Both the position numbers and the translations under genes were made by a program. Of a DNA stretch of 64,000 nucleotides, positions 47,304 to 56,159 are shown piece after piece. Source of the DNA: Luteibacter jiangsuensis (GTDB lineage Bacteria; Pseudomonadota; Gammaproteobacteria; Xanthomonadales; Rhodanobacteraceae); assembly GCF_011742555.1 (NCBI RefSeq), contig NZ_JAAQQR010000005.1, positions 1-64,000 on the forward strand, given 5' to 3'. A model generated the notes under the pieces. The model saw only the letters and a program-made list of their open reading frames with translations, made no database searches and had not been told where the DNA came from. Numbering within the stretch: position 1 is the stretch's first letter; the number at the start of each line of letters is the position of its first letter.

Positions 47304-48344
47304 TCAGGCCACCGTGACGCCGGCGTCGCCTTCCACTACCGCGCCGACGATGGAAGCGCGCGGGTAGCCGGCCGCCTCGATGGCATCGCGCAGGGCGTCG
47401 GCGCGATCGGCGCGGCAGGCCACCAGCAGGCCGCCGGAGGTCTGCGGATCGGTGAGTAACTGGCGACGCCAGTCGGGAAGCGCGCGGTCCAGAGTGACGC
47501 CGTCGCGGTAGCTGTTCCAGTTGCGCGTCGAGGCACCGGTAATGAAGCCGGCCTGCGCCAGTGCTTCGGCCCGGGCCAGCCACGGCACGCTGTCGGCGTC
47601 GATGCGGATGCGTACGCCGCTGCCACGCGCCATTTCGAGCGCGTGGCCCAGGAGGCCGAAGCCTGTGACATCGGTGATCGCATGCACGTCGTCGTCCTTC
47701 GCCAGCTCGTGCCCGATGCGATTGAGGAGCGTCGTCGAGGCGATCATCTCGGCGTATGCATCCTCGGGCAGTTGCTGTTTCTTGAACGCTGCCGAGTACA
47801 CGCCGACGCCGATGCCCTTAGTGAGGATCAGCGCGTCGCCGGCGCGTGCGCCGGTGTTGCGCCGAACCTCGGAAGGCACGCACAGGCCGATCGCGGCCAG
47901 CCCGTAGATCGGCTCCACCGAATCGATGGAGTGGCCTCCCGCCACGGGGATGCCGGCCTCCCCGCAGACCGCCTCACCGCCTTCGAGGATGCGGCGGACG
48001 GTGCCGGTGTCCAGCTTGTCGAGTGGCATGCCGAGGATCGCGAGAGCCATGATCGGCTTGCCGCCCATGGCGTACACGTCGGACAGGGCGTTCGTGGCCG
48101 CGATGCGCCCGAAGTCGTAAGGGTCGTCGACCACCGGCATGAAGAAGTCGGTGGTGGCGATGACGCAGGTGCGCTCATCGACCTGCCAGACCGCCGCGTC
48201 GTCGCTCGATTCGGTGCCCACCAAGAGCTGCGAGAAGGGCATGGCCCTGGCGCGATCGGCGAGCAATTCGCGCAGCACCGACGGTGCGAGCTTGCAGCCA
48301 CAGCCGCCGCCATGGGCAAGTTCGGTCAAACGGACACAAGTCAT
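47304..48344 (-). CDS. selD: Selenide, water dikinase (selenophosphate synthetase)
   Basis: A 346-residue AIR synthase-type enzyme making selenophosphate from selenide and ATP. The N-terminal active site reads GGGCGCK with catalytic Cys and Lys; it is a cysteine, not selenocysteine, form. Later motifs: [35 protein letters not shown] (in pieces), [17 protein letters not shown] and [12 protein letters not shown] 48344 gives the standard N-terminus. Convergent with selB/selC, 23 nt from the tRNA end. Confidence 0.96.
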   Translation of the reverse strand: MTCVRLTELAHGGGCGCKLAPSVLRELLADRARAMPFSQLLVGTESSDDAAVWQVDERTCVIATTDFFMPVVDDPYDFGRIAATNALSDVYAMGGKPIMALAILGMPLDKLDTGTVRRILEGGEAVCGEAGIPVAGGHSIDSVEPIYGLAAIGLCVPSEVRRNTGARAGDALILTKGIGVGVYSAAFKKQQLPEDAYAEMIASTTLLNRIGHELAKDDDVHAITDVTGFGLLGHALEMARGSGVRIRIDADSVPWLARAEALAQAGFITGASTRNWNSYRDGVTLDRALPDWRRQLLTDPQTSGGLLVACRADRADALRDAIEAAGYPRASIVGAVVEGDAGVTVA

Positions 48345-48427
48345 GGCAGGTTCCACCAAAGGCGAGGTAGCGCGGTCGTCATCCTATGCGGCAGCATAAC
48401 GCACGCATGTTTCCCGAGGGGACGGTC

Positions 48428-49477
48428 ATGAGTGTGGCATTTCGCAGCTCCCGCACGATGCGCTGGTCGGTCTTCGCTCTGCTCGTGGTGGCGGGGCTGT
48501 TCTACGTGAAGTGGTACCCCTACTACGGCCGTGCCTTCGACGCGGCGGCCCATCATTCCATCGGTTCGTCGATCCTCATGGGTACGGCGGACGCGGCCCC
48601 CACGCCCTCGTGGGACGCGGCCCTCGGTTATGCGCTGGCCTACGGAAAGGCCATCTGGAAGGCCATGATCCTCGGCCTGCTGATCGGCTCGGCCGTGCAG
48701 GCGCTCATCCCCGCAAGCGCGGTGCACCGCGCACTCGCGGGCAGCGGCTTCCGCAGCACGCTGGCCGGCGGGTTGCTCGGGATACCCGGCATGATGTGCA
48801 CCTGCTGCGCGGCGCCGGTCGTCGTGGGCCTGCGCCGGCAGAATGCGGCGCCGGGCGCGGCGGTGGCCTTCTGGTTGTCGAACACCATGCTCAACCCCGC
48901 CACCCTCGTCTTCACCGGCTTCGTGCTCGGGTGGCAATGGACCGCGTTGCGTCTCGCCCTGAGCGTGCCGATGGTGTTCGGCCTCGGCTGGTTGGCGAAT
49001 CGTGTCGCCGCGCCCGCCGACCACGTCGCCGTGCAGGTGCCGCGGGAGGAAGACGAGCCCCGCACGCTGGGCCAGACCGCGGTCCGCTGGATGCGGATCT
49101 TCGGCGGCATGACGCTGCGGCTCATTCCCGAATATCTGGTGATCGTGCTCCTGCTGGGCGCGGCGCGTGCGTGGATGTTCCCGCATATCGGTCCGGACAT
49201 CGGCAACGAATGGTTCTGGGTGCTCGCCCTGGCACTGGCTGGCATGCTGTTCGTGATTCCGACGGCAGGCGAAGTGCCGATCGTCCAGGCGATGCTCACG
49301 CTCGGCATGGGCGTGGCTCCGGCTGCCGCCCTGATGATGACCCTGCCTCCGGTCAGCCTGCCGTCGCTGGCGATGTTGGGACGCTCCCTGCCCTTGCGCC
49401 TGCTGCTGTCGCTGGCGGCCGCAGTGGTGTCGTTCGGGGTATTCGCCGCGGCAATCGCCGCGGCGTTGTGGGCTTAG
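48428..49477 (+). CDS. Permease, DUF318/ArsP-like
   Basis: A 349-residue membrane protein with about 8-10 helices in two related halves. The first half contains GLLGIPGMMCTCCAAPVVVGLRRQNAAPGAAVAFWLSNTMLNPA (in pieces), and the second GMLFVIPTAGEVPIVQAML; this pairing is typical of the DUF318/YraQ permeases that include the organoarsenical exporter ArsP. The Cys-Thr-Cys-Cys cluster may bind a metalloid. GAGGGG precedes ATG 48428. It is divergent from selD with an 83-nt shared control region, so a role in selenium transport or resistance is conceivable, but arsenic is equally possible. Confidence 0.8.
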   Translation: MSVAFRSSRTMRWSVFALLVVAGLFYVKWYPYYGRAFDAAAHHSIGSSILMGTADAAPTPSWDAALGYALAYGKAIWKAMILGLLIGSAVQALIPASAVHRALAGSGFRSTLAGGLLGIPGMMCTCCAAPVVVGLRRQNAAPGAAVAFWLSNTMLNPATLVFTGFVLGWQWTALRLALSVPMVFGLGWLANRVAAPADHVAVQVPREEDEPRTLGQTAVRWMRIFGGMTLRLIPEYLVIVLLLGAARAWMFPHIGPDIGNEWFWVLALALAGMLFVIPTAGEVPIVQAMLTLGMGVAPAAALMMTLPPVSLPSLAMLGRSLPLRLLLSLAAAVVSFGVFAAAIAAALWA

Positions 49478-50463
49478 GGCCTAGCCGGCACCGACTGCGC
49501 CCGCGATTCGCGTACTACCAGGATGGTCTTCCCCTGCCTGGCCCGGTTCTCTGCTTCCACGAACGCCCTGTGAGCATCACTCAACGGGTAACACCGGTCG
49601 ATCTGAACGGCGATCCGGCCTTCCTCTACTTTTTTGACGATCTGATCCAGCTGCTTCGGGTTCGGCTCGACGATGAACCAGTACGCCTCGATGCCCAGCG
49701 CCGCTGCGCGCTCGGGCGAAGGCGCATCTTCTGCCTCGCCGGAGATGGTCACCAATCGGCCGCCCCGTCGCAAAAACGACCAACTACGTTCGAGCAATTC
49801 GTGGCCCACCGTATCGAAGACGACATCCACCGGACCGGCGACGTCTTCAAAACGCTCCACCGATGTATCTATCGCATGGTCGGCACCCAGTGCCCGGCAG
49901 AGCGCCATCGCGGCCTGACCGCGTGCGGTAGCGATCACGCGGGCACCGGCGTCCTTCGCAAGCTGGATCGCGAAGGTTCCCACGGCACCGGCACCGCCAT
50001 GGATGAGCACCGTCTCACCTTTCTTCAACTGGGCGAAGTCAAAGAGCGCCTGCCACGCGGTAAGTGCCCCGATGGGAAGGGTACAGGCGTCGATGCTACT
50101 TACAGCTGCGGGTACGTGCGCAATTTCGCCAGGCAACACGCTCGCCTGGTCTGCTGCGGCACCATTGCGCCAGAAGTCGATGAGTCCAAAGACCCGATCC
50201 CCGACGGCGAAACCCGATGTCGCCGAGCCCACCCTCGCAACACGTCCTGCGAATTCGTGCCCGATGATGACGGGCAACGGCCGCATGGAGCCGTCGGGTA
50301 ACGGTAGACTGCCATTCGTGCCCCACTTGGGCTCGTCAAACGTGAGTCCGACCGTCTCTACATCGACCAGAATCCGGTCGTCGGCCAGCACAGGTGCGTC
50401 GGCGTCACCGACGGTGATGGAAAAGTCCCCGGCGCTGGGCGCCATAATCCAAGCAGCTTTCAT
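49474..50463 (-). CDS. Zinc-binding-type MDR oxidoreductase (quinone reductase-like)
   Basis: A 329-residue medium-chain dehydrogenase. GroES-like half with VIIGHEFAGRVARVG and VGDRVFG; Rossmann half with VLIHGGAGAVGTFAIQLAKDAGARVIAT. No zinc-binding cysteines are evident, so it is probably an NADPH-dependent enone or quinone reductase. Last gene of a five-gene minus-strand operon (cupin, AhpD, HD, SDR, MDR). Its stop overlaps the convergent permease stop by four bases. Confidence 0.9.
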   Translation of the reverse strand: MKAAWIMAPSAGDFSITVGDADAPVLADDRILVDVETVGLTFDEPKWGTNGSLPLPDGSMRPLPVIIGHEFAGRVARVGSATSGFAVGDRVFGLIDFWRNGAAADQASVLPGEIAHVPAAVSSIDACTLPIGALTAWQALFDFAQLKKGETVLIHGGAGAVGTFAIQLAKDAGARVIATARGQAAMALCRALGADHAIDTSVERFEDVAGPVDVVFDTVGHELLERSWSFLRRGGRLVTISGEAEDAPSPERAAALGIEAYWFIVEPNPKQLDQIVKKVEEGRIAVQIDRCYPLSDAHRAFVEAENRARQGKTILVVRESRAQSVPARP

Positions 50464-50506
50464 GGCTTAGCTCCGACTGATGTGTCCCAATGTCGACCTG
50501 GGCCCA

Positions 50507-51229
50507 TCAAAATGCCAACTTACCGATCGAGGCGCCGCCGTCCACAAAAAGCGTCTGCCCCGTAATAAAGCTAGCCTCCTCCGACAGGAAAAACGCGATC
50601 GCCGCCGCCAGTTCCTCCGGCTTGCCGAACCGGTTCATGGGAACGGAAGCGAGATAACGCTTCTCCCCCTCGCTCCCCGGCGGATTGTTCTCGCGGAACA
50701 GCACGGTTTCGGTCGGGCCCGGCGCAACCGCGTTGACCGTGATGCCGGTACGCGCCAGTTCCAGTCCCCATGAGCGGGTGAAGCTGACCATGGCGCTCTT
50801 GGCGGCCGCGTAAGCGGTGCGTTCGATCATTCCGAGGATGGTGAGGCTGGATATGTTGACGATGCGGCCCCAGCCGCGTTCGCGCATGCCCGGCAGAAGC
50901 GCTTGCACGGCCTGCACTGCCGGGTGGAGGTTGAGTGCGAGGGTGGCGTCGAGATCGTTCAGGTCGATGTCGCCGATGCGCTGCGGACGCACCGTGGCAA
51001 CGTTGTTGACCACGCCATCGAAGGCATGGCGCGAAACCAGGTCGCGCACGGTCCGCTCGGTGGCTTGGCGGTCGGCCAGATCGAGCGCGACGAGCTCACC
51101 CGGAAAATCCTGATCGCCGGCCTGTCGCGCGATGCCGACAACGCGGTGGCCATCCTGGGCCAGCCGCTCGGACAAGGCACGGCCGATGCCCTTGCTTGCG
51201 CCGGTAACGAGGAATGTACGGGAAGACAT
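50507..51229 (-). CDS. SDR-family oxidoreductase
   Basis: A 240-residue classical SDR. TGASKGIGRAL binds NAD(P), the usual NNAG is NNVA here, the catalytic Ser is in VNISSLTILG, and Tyr-x-x-x-Lys is YAAAKSA. The end FFLSEEASFITGQTLFVDGG is typical of 3-oxoacyl-ACP reductase-like members. AGGAG precedes ATG 51229. It follows the HD-domain gene by 23 nt within the operon. Confidence 0.9.
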   Translation of the reverse strand: MSSRTFLVTGASKGIGRALSERLAQDGHRVVGIARQAGDQDFPGELVALDLADRQATERTVRDLVSRHAFDGVVNNVATVRPQRIGDIDLNDLDATLALNLHPAVQAVQALLPGMRERGWGRIVNISSLTILGMIERTAYAAAKSAMVSFTRSWGLELARTGITVNAVAPGPTETVLFRENNPPGSEGEKRYLASVPMNRFGKPEELAAAIAFFLSEEASFITGQTLFVDGGASIGKLAF

Positions 51230-51252
51230 GCTTTGCTCCTGTTGGTGTTGCC

Positions 51253-51912
51253 CTACCCCACCCAGGGCGAATGCAGCATGATGCTGCACATATCGCCACG
51301 GCGGAACGTAGGGTCCTTGAAGGCGAGGAAGTCGTCGTTGAATGTACCGAACGTGCTGTCCGGGCGATGCTTCAGACCTTCGTAGAAGGTATCGATCATG
51401 GCGTGCTCGAAGCCCCTCTCGCGTGGCCATGCGGCCGTGACGGCCTCGCGTTCTGCGTCGGTGAACTGATCATAGGAACGGCCGGCCACGTCCATGCCTG
51501 CGGCGAGGTGCAGCAGCGCCGCCTCCGGGTGCATGAACTGCGGGATGCCGGGTGTGGTGTGGAACGCGATCGCGCTCCACACCTTGTCGATGCTCTGCTC
51601 CGGAATGCCTTGGCTGCGAAGGAATTCGCGCGCCGCGTTCGCGCCATCCACTTCGAAACGCAATGCGCTGCCATGGAAGCGCTCTGTCAGGCCGAGGTCG
51701 TGAAACATGGCGCCCACGTAGAGCAGCTCCGGATCGAATGTCAGGTGGTTGCGTTCGCCCGCCAACGCGCCCCAGGCGTAGACTCGCATGGAGTGCACGA
51801 ACAGCATGTCGCTTCCCATATCGCGAAGGAGCTCCGTCGCTTCGCGAGCGATCCGGCTGTCGGGGATGATGAGACCAGAGACCTTTGGGGTGGACATGTG
51901 CATTGTTCCCAT
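51253..51912 (-). CDS. HD-domain hydrolase, cyanamide hydratase-like
   Basis: A 219-residue HD-superfamily protein. Metal-binding residues are His in LFVHSMRVY, the HD pair in GAMFHDLGLTERF, and a late His in IAFHTTPG. The segment RFEVDGANAAREFLRSQGI is characteristic of the cyanamide hydratase/Ddi2-type HD proteins. The natural substrate is not evident; nitrile- or isonitrile-like compounds are possible. GGAAGG lies upstream of ATG 51912, only 2 nt after the AhpD-like stop, indicating coupling. Confidence 0.85.
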   Translation of the reverse strand: MGTMHMSTPKVSGLIIPDSRIAREATELLRDMGSDMLFVHSMRVYAWGALAGERNHLTFDPELLYVGAMFHDLGLTERFHGSALRFEVDGANAAREFLRSQGIPEQSIDKVWSAIAFHTTPGIPQFMHPEAALLHLAAGMDVAGRSYDQFTDAEREAVTAAWPRERGFEHAMIDTFYEGLKHRPDSTFGTFNDDFLAFKDPTFRRGDMCSIMLHSPWVG

Positions 51913-51914
51913 GC

Positions 51915-52376
51915 TCAGCCTTCCGCGCGAAGCGCTGCCTCTGGCGGATTGCGGAAGCTGATGGCGAGCCGGTTGTAGGTGTTCATCAGACCGATGGCAA
52001 AGGTCAGGTCCACGAGCTCTTTTTCGCTGAAGACGGTCGAAGCGGCCTGGAAGGCACTATCGGGCACGCTGGTTTCCGCAACGCGCGTCACCGTTTCGGC
52101 CCAGGCGAGTGCCGCCTTTTCGCGCTCGCTGAACACCTTACCGGCCTCGTGCCATGCCTGCAGCAGCGCGAGCTTTTCAATACCGACGCCTTTTTTCACC
52201 AGGTCGCGGGTGTGCATGTCCAGGCAGTAGGCACAGCCGTTGATCTGGCTGACGCGCAGATAGACCAGATCCACCAGGATGGGATCGAGGCCAGACTGCA
52301 TGATGTAACCGTAAACCGTGCCGAGCGCCTTCGCACCTGCCGGCGCGACGTGAACGTAATCGATGCGGGGAGACAT
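51915..52376 (-). CDS. Carboxymuconolactone decarboxylase/AhpD-like protein
   Basis: A 153-residue alkylhydroperoxidase-D-type protein. The redox motif is CAYCLDMHTRD (Cys-x-x-Cys plus His three residues later), and VDLTFAIGLMNTYNRLAISFR is the usual C-terminal helix. Such proteins act as peroxidatic disulfide reductases. Second gene of the operon, 8 nt after the cupin gene. Confidence 0.9.
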   Translation of the reverse strand: MSPRIDYVHVAPAGAKALGTVYGYIMQSGLDPILVDLVYLRVSQINGCAYCLDMHTRDLVKKGVGIEKLALLQAWHEAGKVFSEREKAALAWAETVTRVAETSVPDSAFQAASTVFSEKELVDLTFAIGLMNTYNRLAISFRNPPEAALRAEG

Positions 52377-52384
52377 GGTGATAC

Positions 52385-52795
52385 CTATTTATCCGGGGTG
52401 GTGAGGGGTTTCTCGCCGGTGTCGACGACGAACACGGCCAGCAGCTTGGCGGGCTGGGTCTTGCTCACGTTGCGGCTGATGCCGTGATGCGCACCCGGCG
52501 CTTCATAGAACGATTCGCCGGTGTGATAGATCCGCGCGGGGCCATCGTCGACCTGGCTTTCTATTTCGCCGGAAAGCACATAGGCGTAGATGAAGGCGGA
52601 ACCCGCGTGGCGGTGCGGCGAGGAAGCTCCGCCCGGGGGATAGTTCACTTCCACCGCCACGAGCGACTTGCCCGGCAGGTTGGGGATGACGTGCGAGAAG
52701 TTGGGCTGCACCGTTTCTTTCGGAGCCTGCGCATAGGCAGCCCCGGCAAGTGCGGCGGTGGCCAGCAGCGCGGCAATCAGGCGTTTCGTCGGCAT
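52385..52795 (-). CDS. Secreted cupin-domain protein
   Basis: A 136-residue protein with a signal peptide (MPTKRLIAALLATAALAGAAYA) and one cupin barrel: motif 1 is PHRHAGSAFIYAYVLSGE (His, His, and a missing usual Glu replaced by Ala-Phe), motif 2 is EAPGAHHGISRN. Probably binds a metal in the periplasm; the reaction is unknown. AGGAGC precedes ATG 52795. First gene of the five-gene operon and divergent from the MocR regulator. Confidence 0.87.
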   Translation of the reverse strand: MPTKRLIAALLATAALAGAAYAQAPKETVQPNFSHVIPNLPGKSLVAVEVNYPPGGASSPHRHAGSAFIYAYVLSGEIESQVDDGPARIYHTGESFYEAPGAHHGISRNVSKTQPAKLLAVFVVDTGEKPLTTPDK

Positions 52796-52854
52796 GGTTC
52801 GCTCCTGTTCGGAATGACGACGATCTTGCGCCCGGCACGGTGCACTGCAAAGAA

Positions 52855-52873
52855 CCAAAAACCTCTATTTTGG
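52855..52873. promoter_or_regulatory. Inverted repeat in cupin/MocR divergent region
   Basis: CCAAAA-N7-TTTTGG, a 6-bp inverted repeat, lies in the 92-nt gap between the divergent cupin operon and the MocR regulator, 15 nt before the regulator's ATG. Such sites commonly bind the adjacent regulator; the pairing is inferred from position. Confidence 0.4.
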
Positions 52874-52887
52874 CTGTACCATGCGGC

Positions 52888-54294
52888 ATGCCTCACGCGC
52901 TCGACATCCGTATCGACCGGTCCGCCGCATCCACGCTGACCGAGCAGATTCGTTTGGGCGTGCTTGCCGCCATCCGCAGTGGCGCTCTGGCGCCGGGCGC
53001 CCGATTGCCGTCCTGGCAGGCCCTGGCGGCACAGCTGGGCGTGGCCCGTGGCACGGTCAAATCGGCCTATGAGCGACTGGCTGACGAACAAGTCATCGTC
53101 TCGTCGCAGCCCGGCGGAACGCGTGTGGCCGACCACCCCACAGCCACCCGATCGGCACCGGCCAACGACGCCGAAGTGCCGGAGCTCTATCAGCATCTGT
53201 TCGCCGGTCCGGCGATGTTCCAGATGGGTGTGCCGGCCTCGGACAGCTTCCCGGTCAGCCTCTTCGCCCGCCTACGCGCCCATGCGGCCCGGCAGGAGGT
53301 CATGTCGCCGGCGGTCTACCCCGATCCGCGCGGCGAACTGGCCTTTCGCCGCGAGATCGCCGCGCATTTGGCGCTCGCGCGGGGTGTCGAATGTCGCCCT
53401 TCGCAGATCTTCGTGACGGCGGGTTTCGCCGGGGCACTGGAGATAACGCTACGGGTCCTCGGTTTGGCAGGCGGCGCGGCCTGGATGGAAAACCCGGGTT
53501 TCTTCCACAGCCGCCGTGCATTGAAACTCGCTCAGCTCGATCCCGTGCCAATACCGGTGGACGACGATGGCATGGACGTCGACTACGGTATTGAGAGGTT
53601 TCCGCATGCCGCGCTTGCCCTGGTCACACCGGGCCAGCAGGCGCCACTTGGCGGGACGCTGTCGCTTGGGCGGCGGGTGGCACTGATTGCGTGGGCCGCG
53701 CAAAACGGTGCATGGATCATCGAGGACGATTACCTCGGCGAATTGCAGCTTCGGCGTCGCGCTGCGCCCGCGCTTGCTTCGCTGGACCAAAGCGGCCGCG
53801 TCATCCACATCGGATCGTTCAGCAAGACCATCAGCCCTGCCCTGCGGCTGGGATTCATCGTCGCGCCACCGGATCTGGTGGACAAGTTCACCGAGGCGGT
53901 GTTGTGTCTCGGGTCGGCGCCCGGCCCCGCCGTGCAGCACGCCACCGCTCGTTTCATGAGCGAAGGGCACTACATGCGGCACCTGCGCCGGATGAAGCGC
54001 ATCTATTCCGCAAGGGGCGATGCGCTGCAGAAGGCACTCGAGCGCAAGGGCTACGACGTGCGGATCGGCGGCCTCGCCGCGCTCTTGCGCCTGCCCGACG
54101 GTGTGCCCGACGCCGCCGTGGCGAAAGAAGCCCGCTCGCTGGGCCTGGCGCCCGAGCCGCTGTCGGGCTGGTTCGCGCCTGGCAGCGTGCCGACATCCGG
54201 TCTGCTGTTGGGGATCGCCACCGCGGACGAGGCCAGACTATCGGTTGCGTGCGAGCGGCTGCACGATCTGATCAGCAAACGCCGCCAAGAATGA
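52888..54294 (+). CDS. MocR/PdxR-type GntR regulator with aminotransferase domain
   Basis: A 468-residue fusion of a GntR winged helix (residues about 10-75: TLTEQIRLGVLAAIRSGALAPG in pieces, LAAQLGVARGTVKSAYERL) with a fold-type I aminotransferase domain. The PLP lysine lies in GSFSKTISPALRLGF; IIEDDYLGEL and WMENPGF are also typical. MocR proteins sense PLP or a PLP-amine adduct. Divergent from the cupin-AhpD-HD-SDR-MDR operon, which is its likely target. ATG 52888 fits the family start; the frame is open further upstream but overlaps the cupin promoter. Confidence 0.92.
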   Translation: MPHALDIRIDRSAASTLTEQIRLGVLAAIRSGALAPGARLPSWQALAAQLGVARGTVKSAYERLADEQVIVSSQPGGTRVADHPTATRSAPANDAEVPELYQHLFAGPAMFQMGVPASDSFPVSLFARLRAHAARQEVMSPAVYPDPRGELAFRREIAAHLALARGVECRPSQIFVTAGFAGALEITLRVLGLAGGAAWMENPGFFHSRRALKLAQLDPVPIPVDDDGMDVDYGIERFPHAALALVTPGQQAPLGGTLSLGRRVALIAWAAQNGAWIIEDDYLGELQLRRRAAPALASLDQSGRVIHIGSFSKTISPALRLGFIVAPPDLVDKFTEAVLCLGSAPGPAVQHATARFMSEGHYMRHLRRMKRIYSARGDALQKALERKGYDVRIGGLAALLRLPDGVPDAAVAKEARSLGLAPEPLSGWFAPGSVPTSGLLLGIATADEARLSVACERLHDLISKRRQE

Positions 54295-54332
54295 TGAGCC
54301 CGAATGGGCGATCGCCGCGGAGGGATGCACGC

Positions 54333-55106
54333 TCAGCCGTCTGTCGGTTGCTTGAAGACTTCCCCGCGCGCCGGGCGCTGCTCGAAGAGCATGATGCCCA
54401 AGGCGATAAGCCCTATCAGGACGAGCGAGGCCGTGTAGCGGCTTAGAGCGAGTCCACCATGATCGGTCGGCTTATCCAACAGGTCGCCGACCACGGCGCC
54501 GAGCGGACGGGTCAGGACGAAGGCAGTCCAGAACAACAGCGTGCGCGACACGCGGGTCATGTAATAAGCAAGCGCCACGACGAGCAGCAGGCCGCCGAAG
54601 ATGGCCATGCCGCCCAGGTAACCCAAGCCCATGCTGTCGGCCGTCCAGTCGCCCAGGGCGGTGCCGAGCGTCTGCGAGAACATGATGGTGATCCAGTAGA
54701 ACACTTCGCTGCGCGTGGAGACCACGGTCTGCACGCTGACCGAACCGACGACCCGGTACCATGTGATCAGCGAGGCCAGCAACAGGGCCAGCAAGATTCC
54801 CGCGCCCCCTGCGTAACCGATGCCCAGCGAGCGGTCGGCGAAATCCGCAAGCGTCGTGCCGACGATCGTGGTCGCGATAATCGTCACCCAATACAGTGCC
54901 GGATGGAATGAGGTGGCGCGTATCTGTGCGGCCACCGCTATGGCGAAAACCACGGCGAAGATCCCTGTGCTGAGCAAGTAGCCCAGGCCAAGCGACATCG
55001 ACACCGCGTCACCGGCGGTCTCACCCAAGGTGGTGGCCAGGATCTTGATGACCCAGAAGCTGAGTACGACCTCAGGGACCTTGCTGTAGACGGATTCTCG
55101 CTGCAT
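54333..55106 (-). CDS. COG4705/DUF347 repeat membrane protein
   Basis: A 257-residue membrane protein made of four similar units of about 60 residues, each two helices with a conserved pattern: KVPEVVLSFWVIKILATTLGETAGD, then HPALYWVTIIATTIVGTTLADF, EVFYWITIMFSQTLGTALGDW and LLFWTAFVLTRPLGAVVGD (in part). This is the DUF347 fourfold repeat of uncharacterised COG4705 proteins. Start is uncertain: ATG 55106 matches the family N-terminus, GTG 55154 is possible. No functional context; flanked by unrelated genes. Confidence 0.85.
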   Translation of the reverse strand: MQRESVYSKVPEVVLSFWVIKILATTLGETAGDAVSMSLGLGYLLSTGIFAVVFAIAVAAQIRATSFHPALYWVTIIATTIVGTTLADFADRSLGIGYAGGAGILLALLLASLITWYRVVGSVSVQTVVSTRSEVFYWITIMFSQTLGTALGDWTADSMGLGYLGGMAIFGGLLLVVALAYYMTRVSRTLLFWTAFVLTRPLGAVVGDLLDKPTDHGGLALSRYTASLVLIGLIALGIMLFEQRPARGEVFKQPTDG

Positions 55107-55322
55107 CGGGGGCACCGGTGAGACTAGCTGTCGGTTTACCCTAGGCGCGGACACTTAGATCGCCCTTAGTCGCCGGCATGGAGAATGTTCGCCATCGCGA
55201 ACGAGAGGGCACTCTCGCCCGCGTGCGAGCGGGCCTGCAGAATCTCAGGTCCGTGCTGATGACCATCAAACGCGGCCGCGTCTATCCGCGGACCGCGTTC
55301 GTACCCTTGGTCAAGGATGACA

Positions 55323-55336
55323 TTACCGACCGGTAA
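55323..55336. repeat. Inverted repeat TTACCG-AC-CGGTAA
   Basis: Two 6-bp arms around 2 nt, in the 248-nt gap between the SDR stop (55355) and the DUF347 gene (55106). It could be an operator; no regulator is known to bind it. The rest of the gap holds nothing I can support. Confidence 0.35.
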
Positions 55337-55354
55337 CTTGGCCGCTCATCATCG

Positions 55355-56083
55355 CTACCACGGTTCGGTCCCATCCTTACTCGTGAACGTGCCGGTCTCG
55401 CCGCCTTCGGCTTGGGCGAGCCGCACGATCTCCTGCGCACCTTCGGCAAGCGTCTGGTGGCCGCTGTTCCCGTTGAGGTCGGTGGCGGTGTAGCCCGGGT
55501 TCACGGCGTGCACCCGGATGCCGGCGTCTTTCAGTTCCGCGGCCAGGATGACGGTGAAGAGGTTCAGGGCGGCTTTCGAGCCGTTGTATCCCAAGTACTT
55601 GACGGCGGCGTATTCCCAGTCGGGGTCCGCGTTCAGCGCGATGGATCCAAGGCTGCTGGACACATTGATGATGCGGGCGGCGTCGGACTTGCGAAGCAGC
55701 GGAATCAGCGCCTGCGTGGCTTCCACGGTGCCGAAGAAGTTCGTGTCGAAGATGCGGCGCACGGCGGCGAGATCGGCTGCCCCGGCCGGGCCATCCGCGG
55801 GATCGACGATGGCGGCGTTATTGACGAGGACGTCGAGGCGGCCCTCCCGGCGTTCGATGTCCGCCGCAGCGGCCTTGATGGATTCGGACGAACCCAGGTC
55901 GATGGATACCAGCCGGGCCTCGATGTCCTCGGAGCGCAGGCGGTCCACGGCGGCCTGGCCACGGCCGGCATCGCGCGCGCCGAGCAGGATGGTGTGGCCC
56001 GCATGGCCGAGCTGACGAGCCACTTCCAGACCGATGCCCTTGTTGGCGCCGGTGATGAGGGTAATGCGGTGTTGCTGTGTCAT
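55355..56083 (-). CDS. SDR-family oxidoreductase
   Basis: A 242-residue SDR of the carbonyl-reductase-like group. TGANKGIGLEVARQLG at the N-terminus, LVNNAAIVDP, catalytic Ser in VSSSLGSIA, and a Tyr-x-x-x-Lys placed as YNGSKAA, then VHAVNPGYTATDLNG. NADPH-dependent reduction of small carbonyls is likely. Divergent from a TetR regulator 76 nt away, which probably represses it. Confidence 0.9.
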   Translation of the reverse strand: MTQQHRITLITGANKGIGLEVARQLGHAGHTILLGARDAGRGQAAVDRLRSEDIEARLVSIDLGSSESIKAAAADIERREGRLDVLVNNAAIVDPADGPAGAADLAAVRRIFDTNFFGTVEATQALIPLLRKSDAARIINVSSSLGSIALNADPDWEYAAVKYLGYNGSKAALNLFTVILAAELKDAGIRVHAVNPGYTATDLNGNSGHQTLAEGAQEIVRLAQAEGGETGTFTSKDGTEPW

Positions 56084-56159
56084 GAAGGGTTCCTGTTGAA
56101 CAAGCGGACGACCCGCCCCAGCTAAGTTGGGAACCTCCGCCGGGCTTTTACATTCGCAT

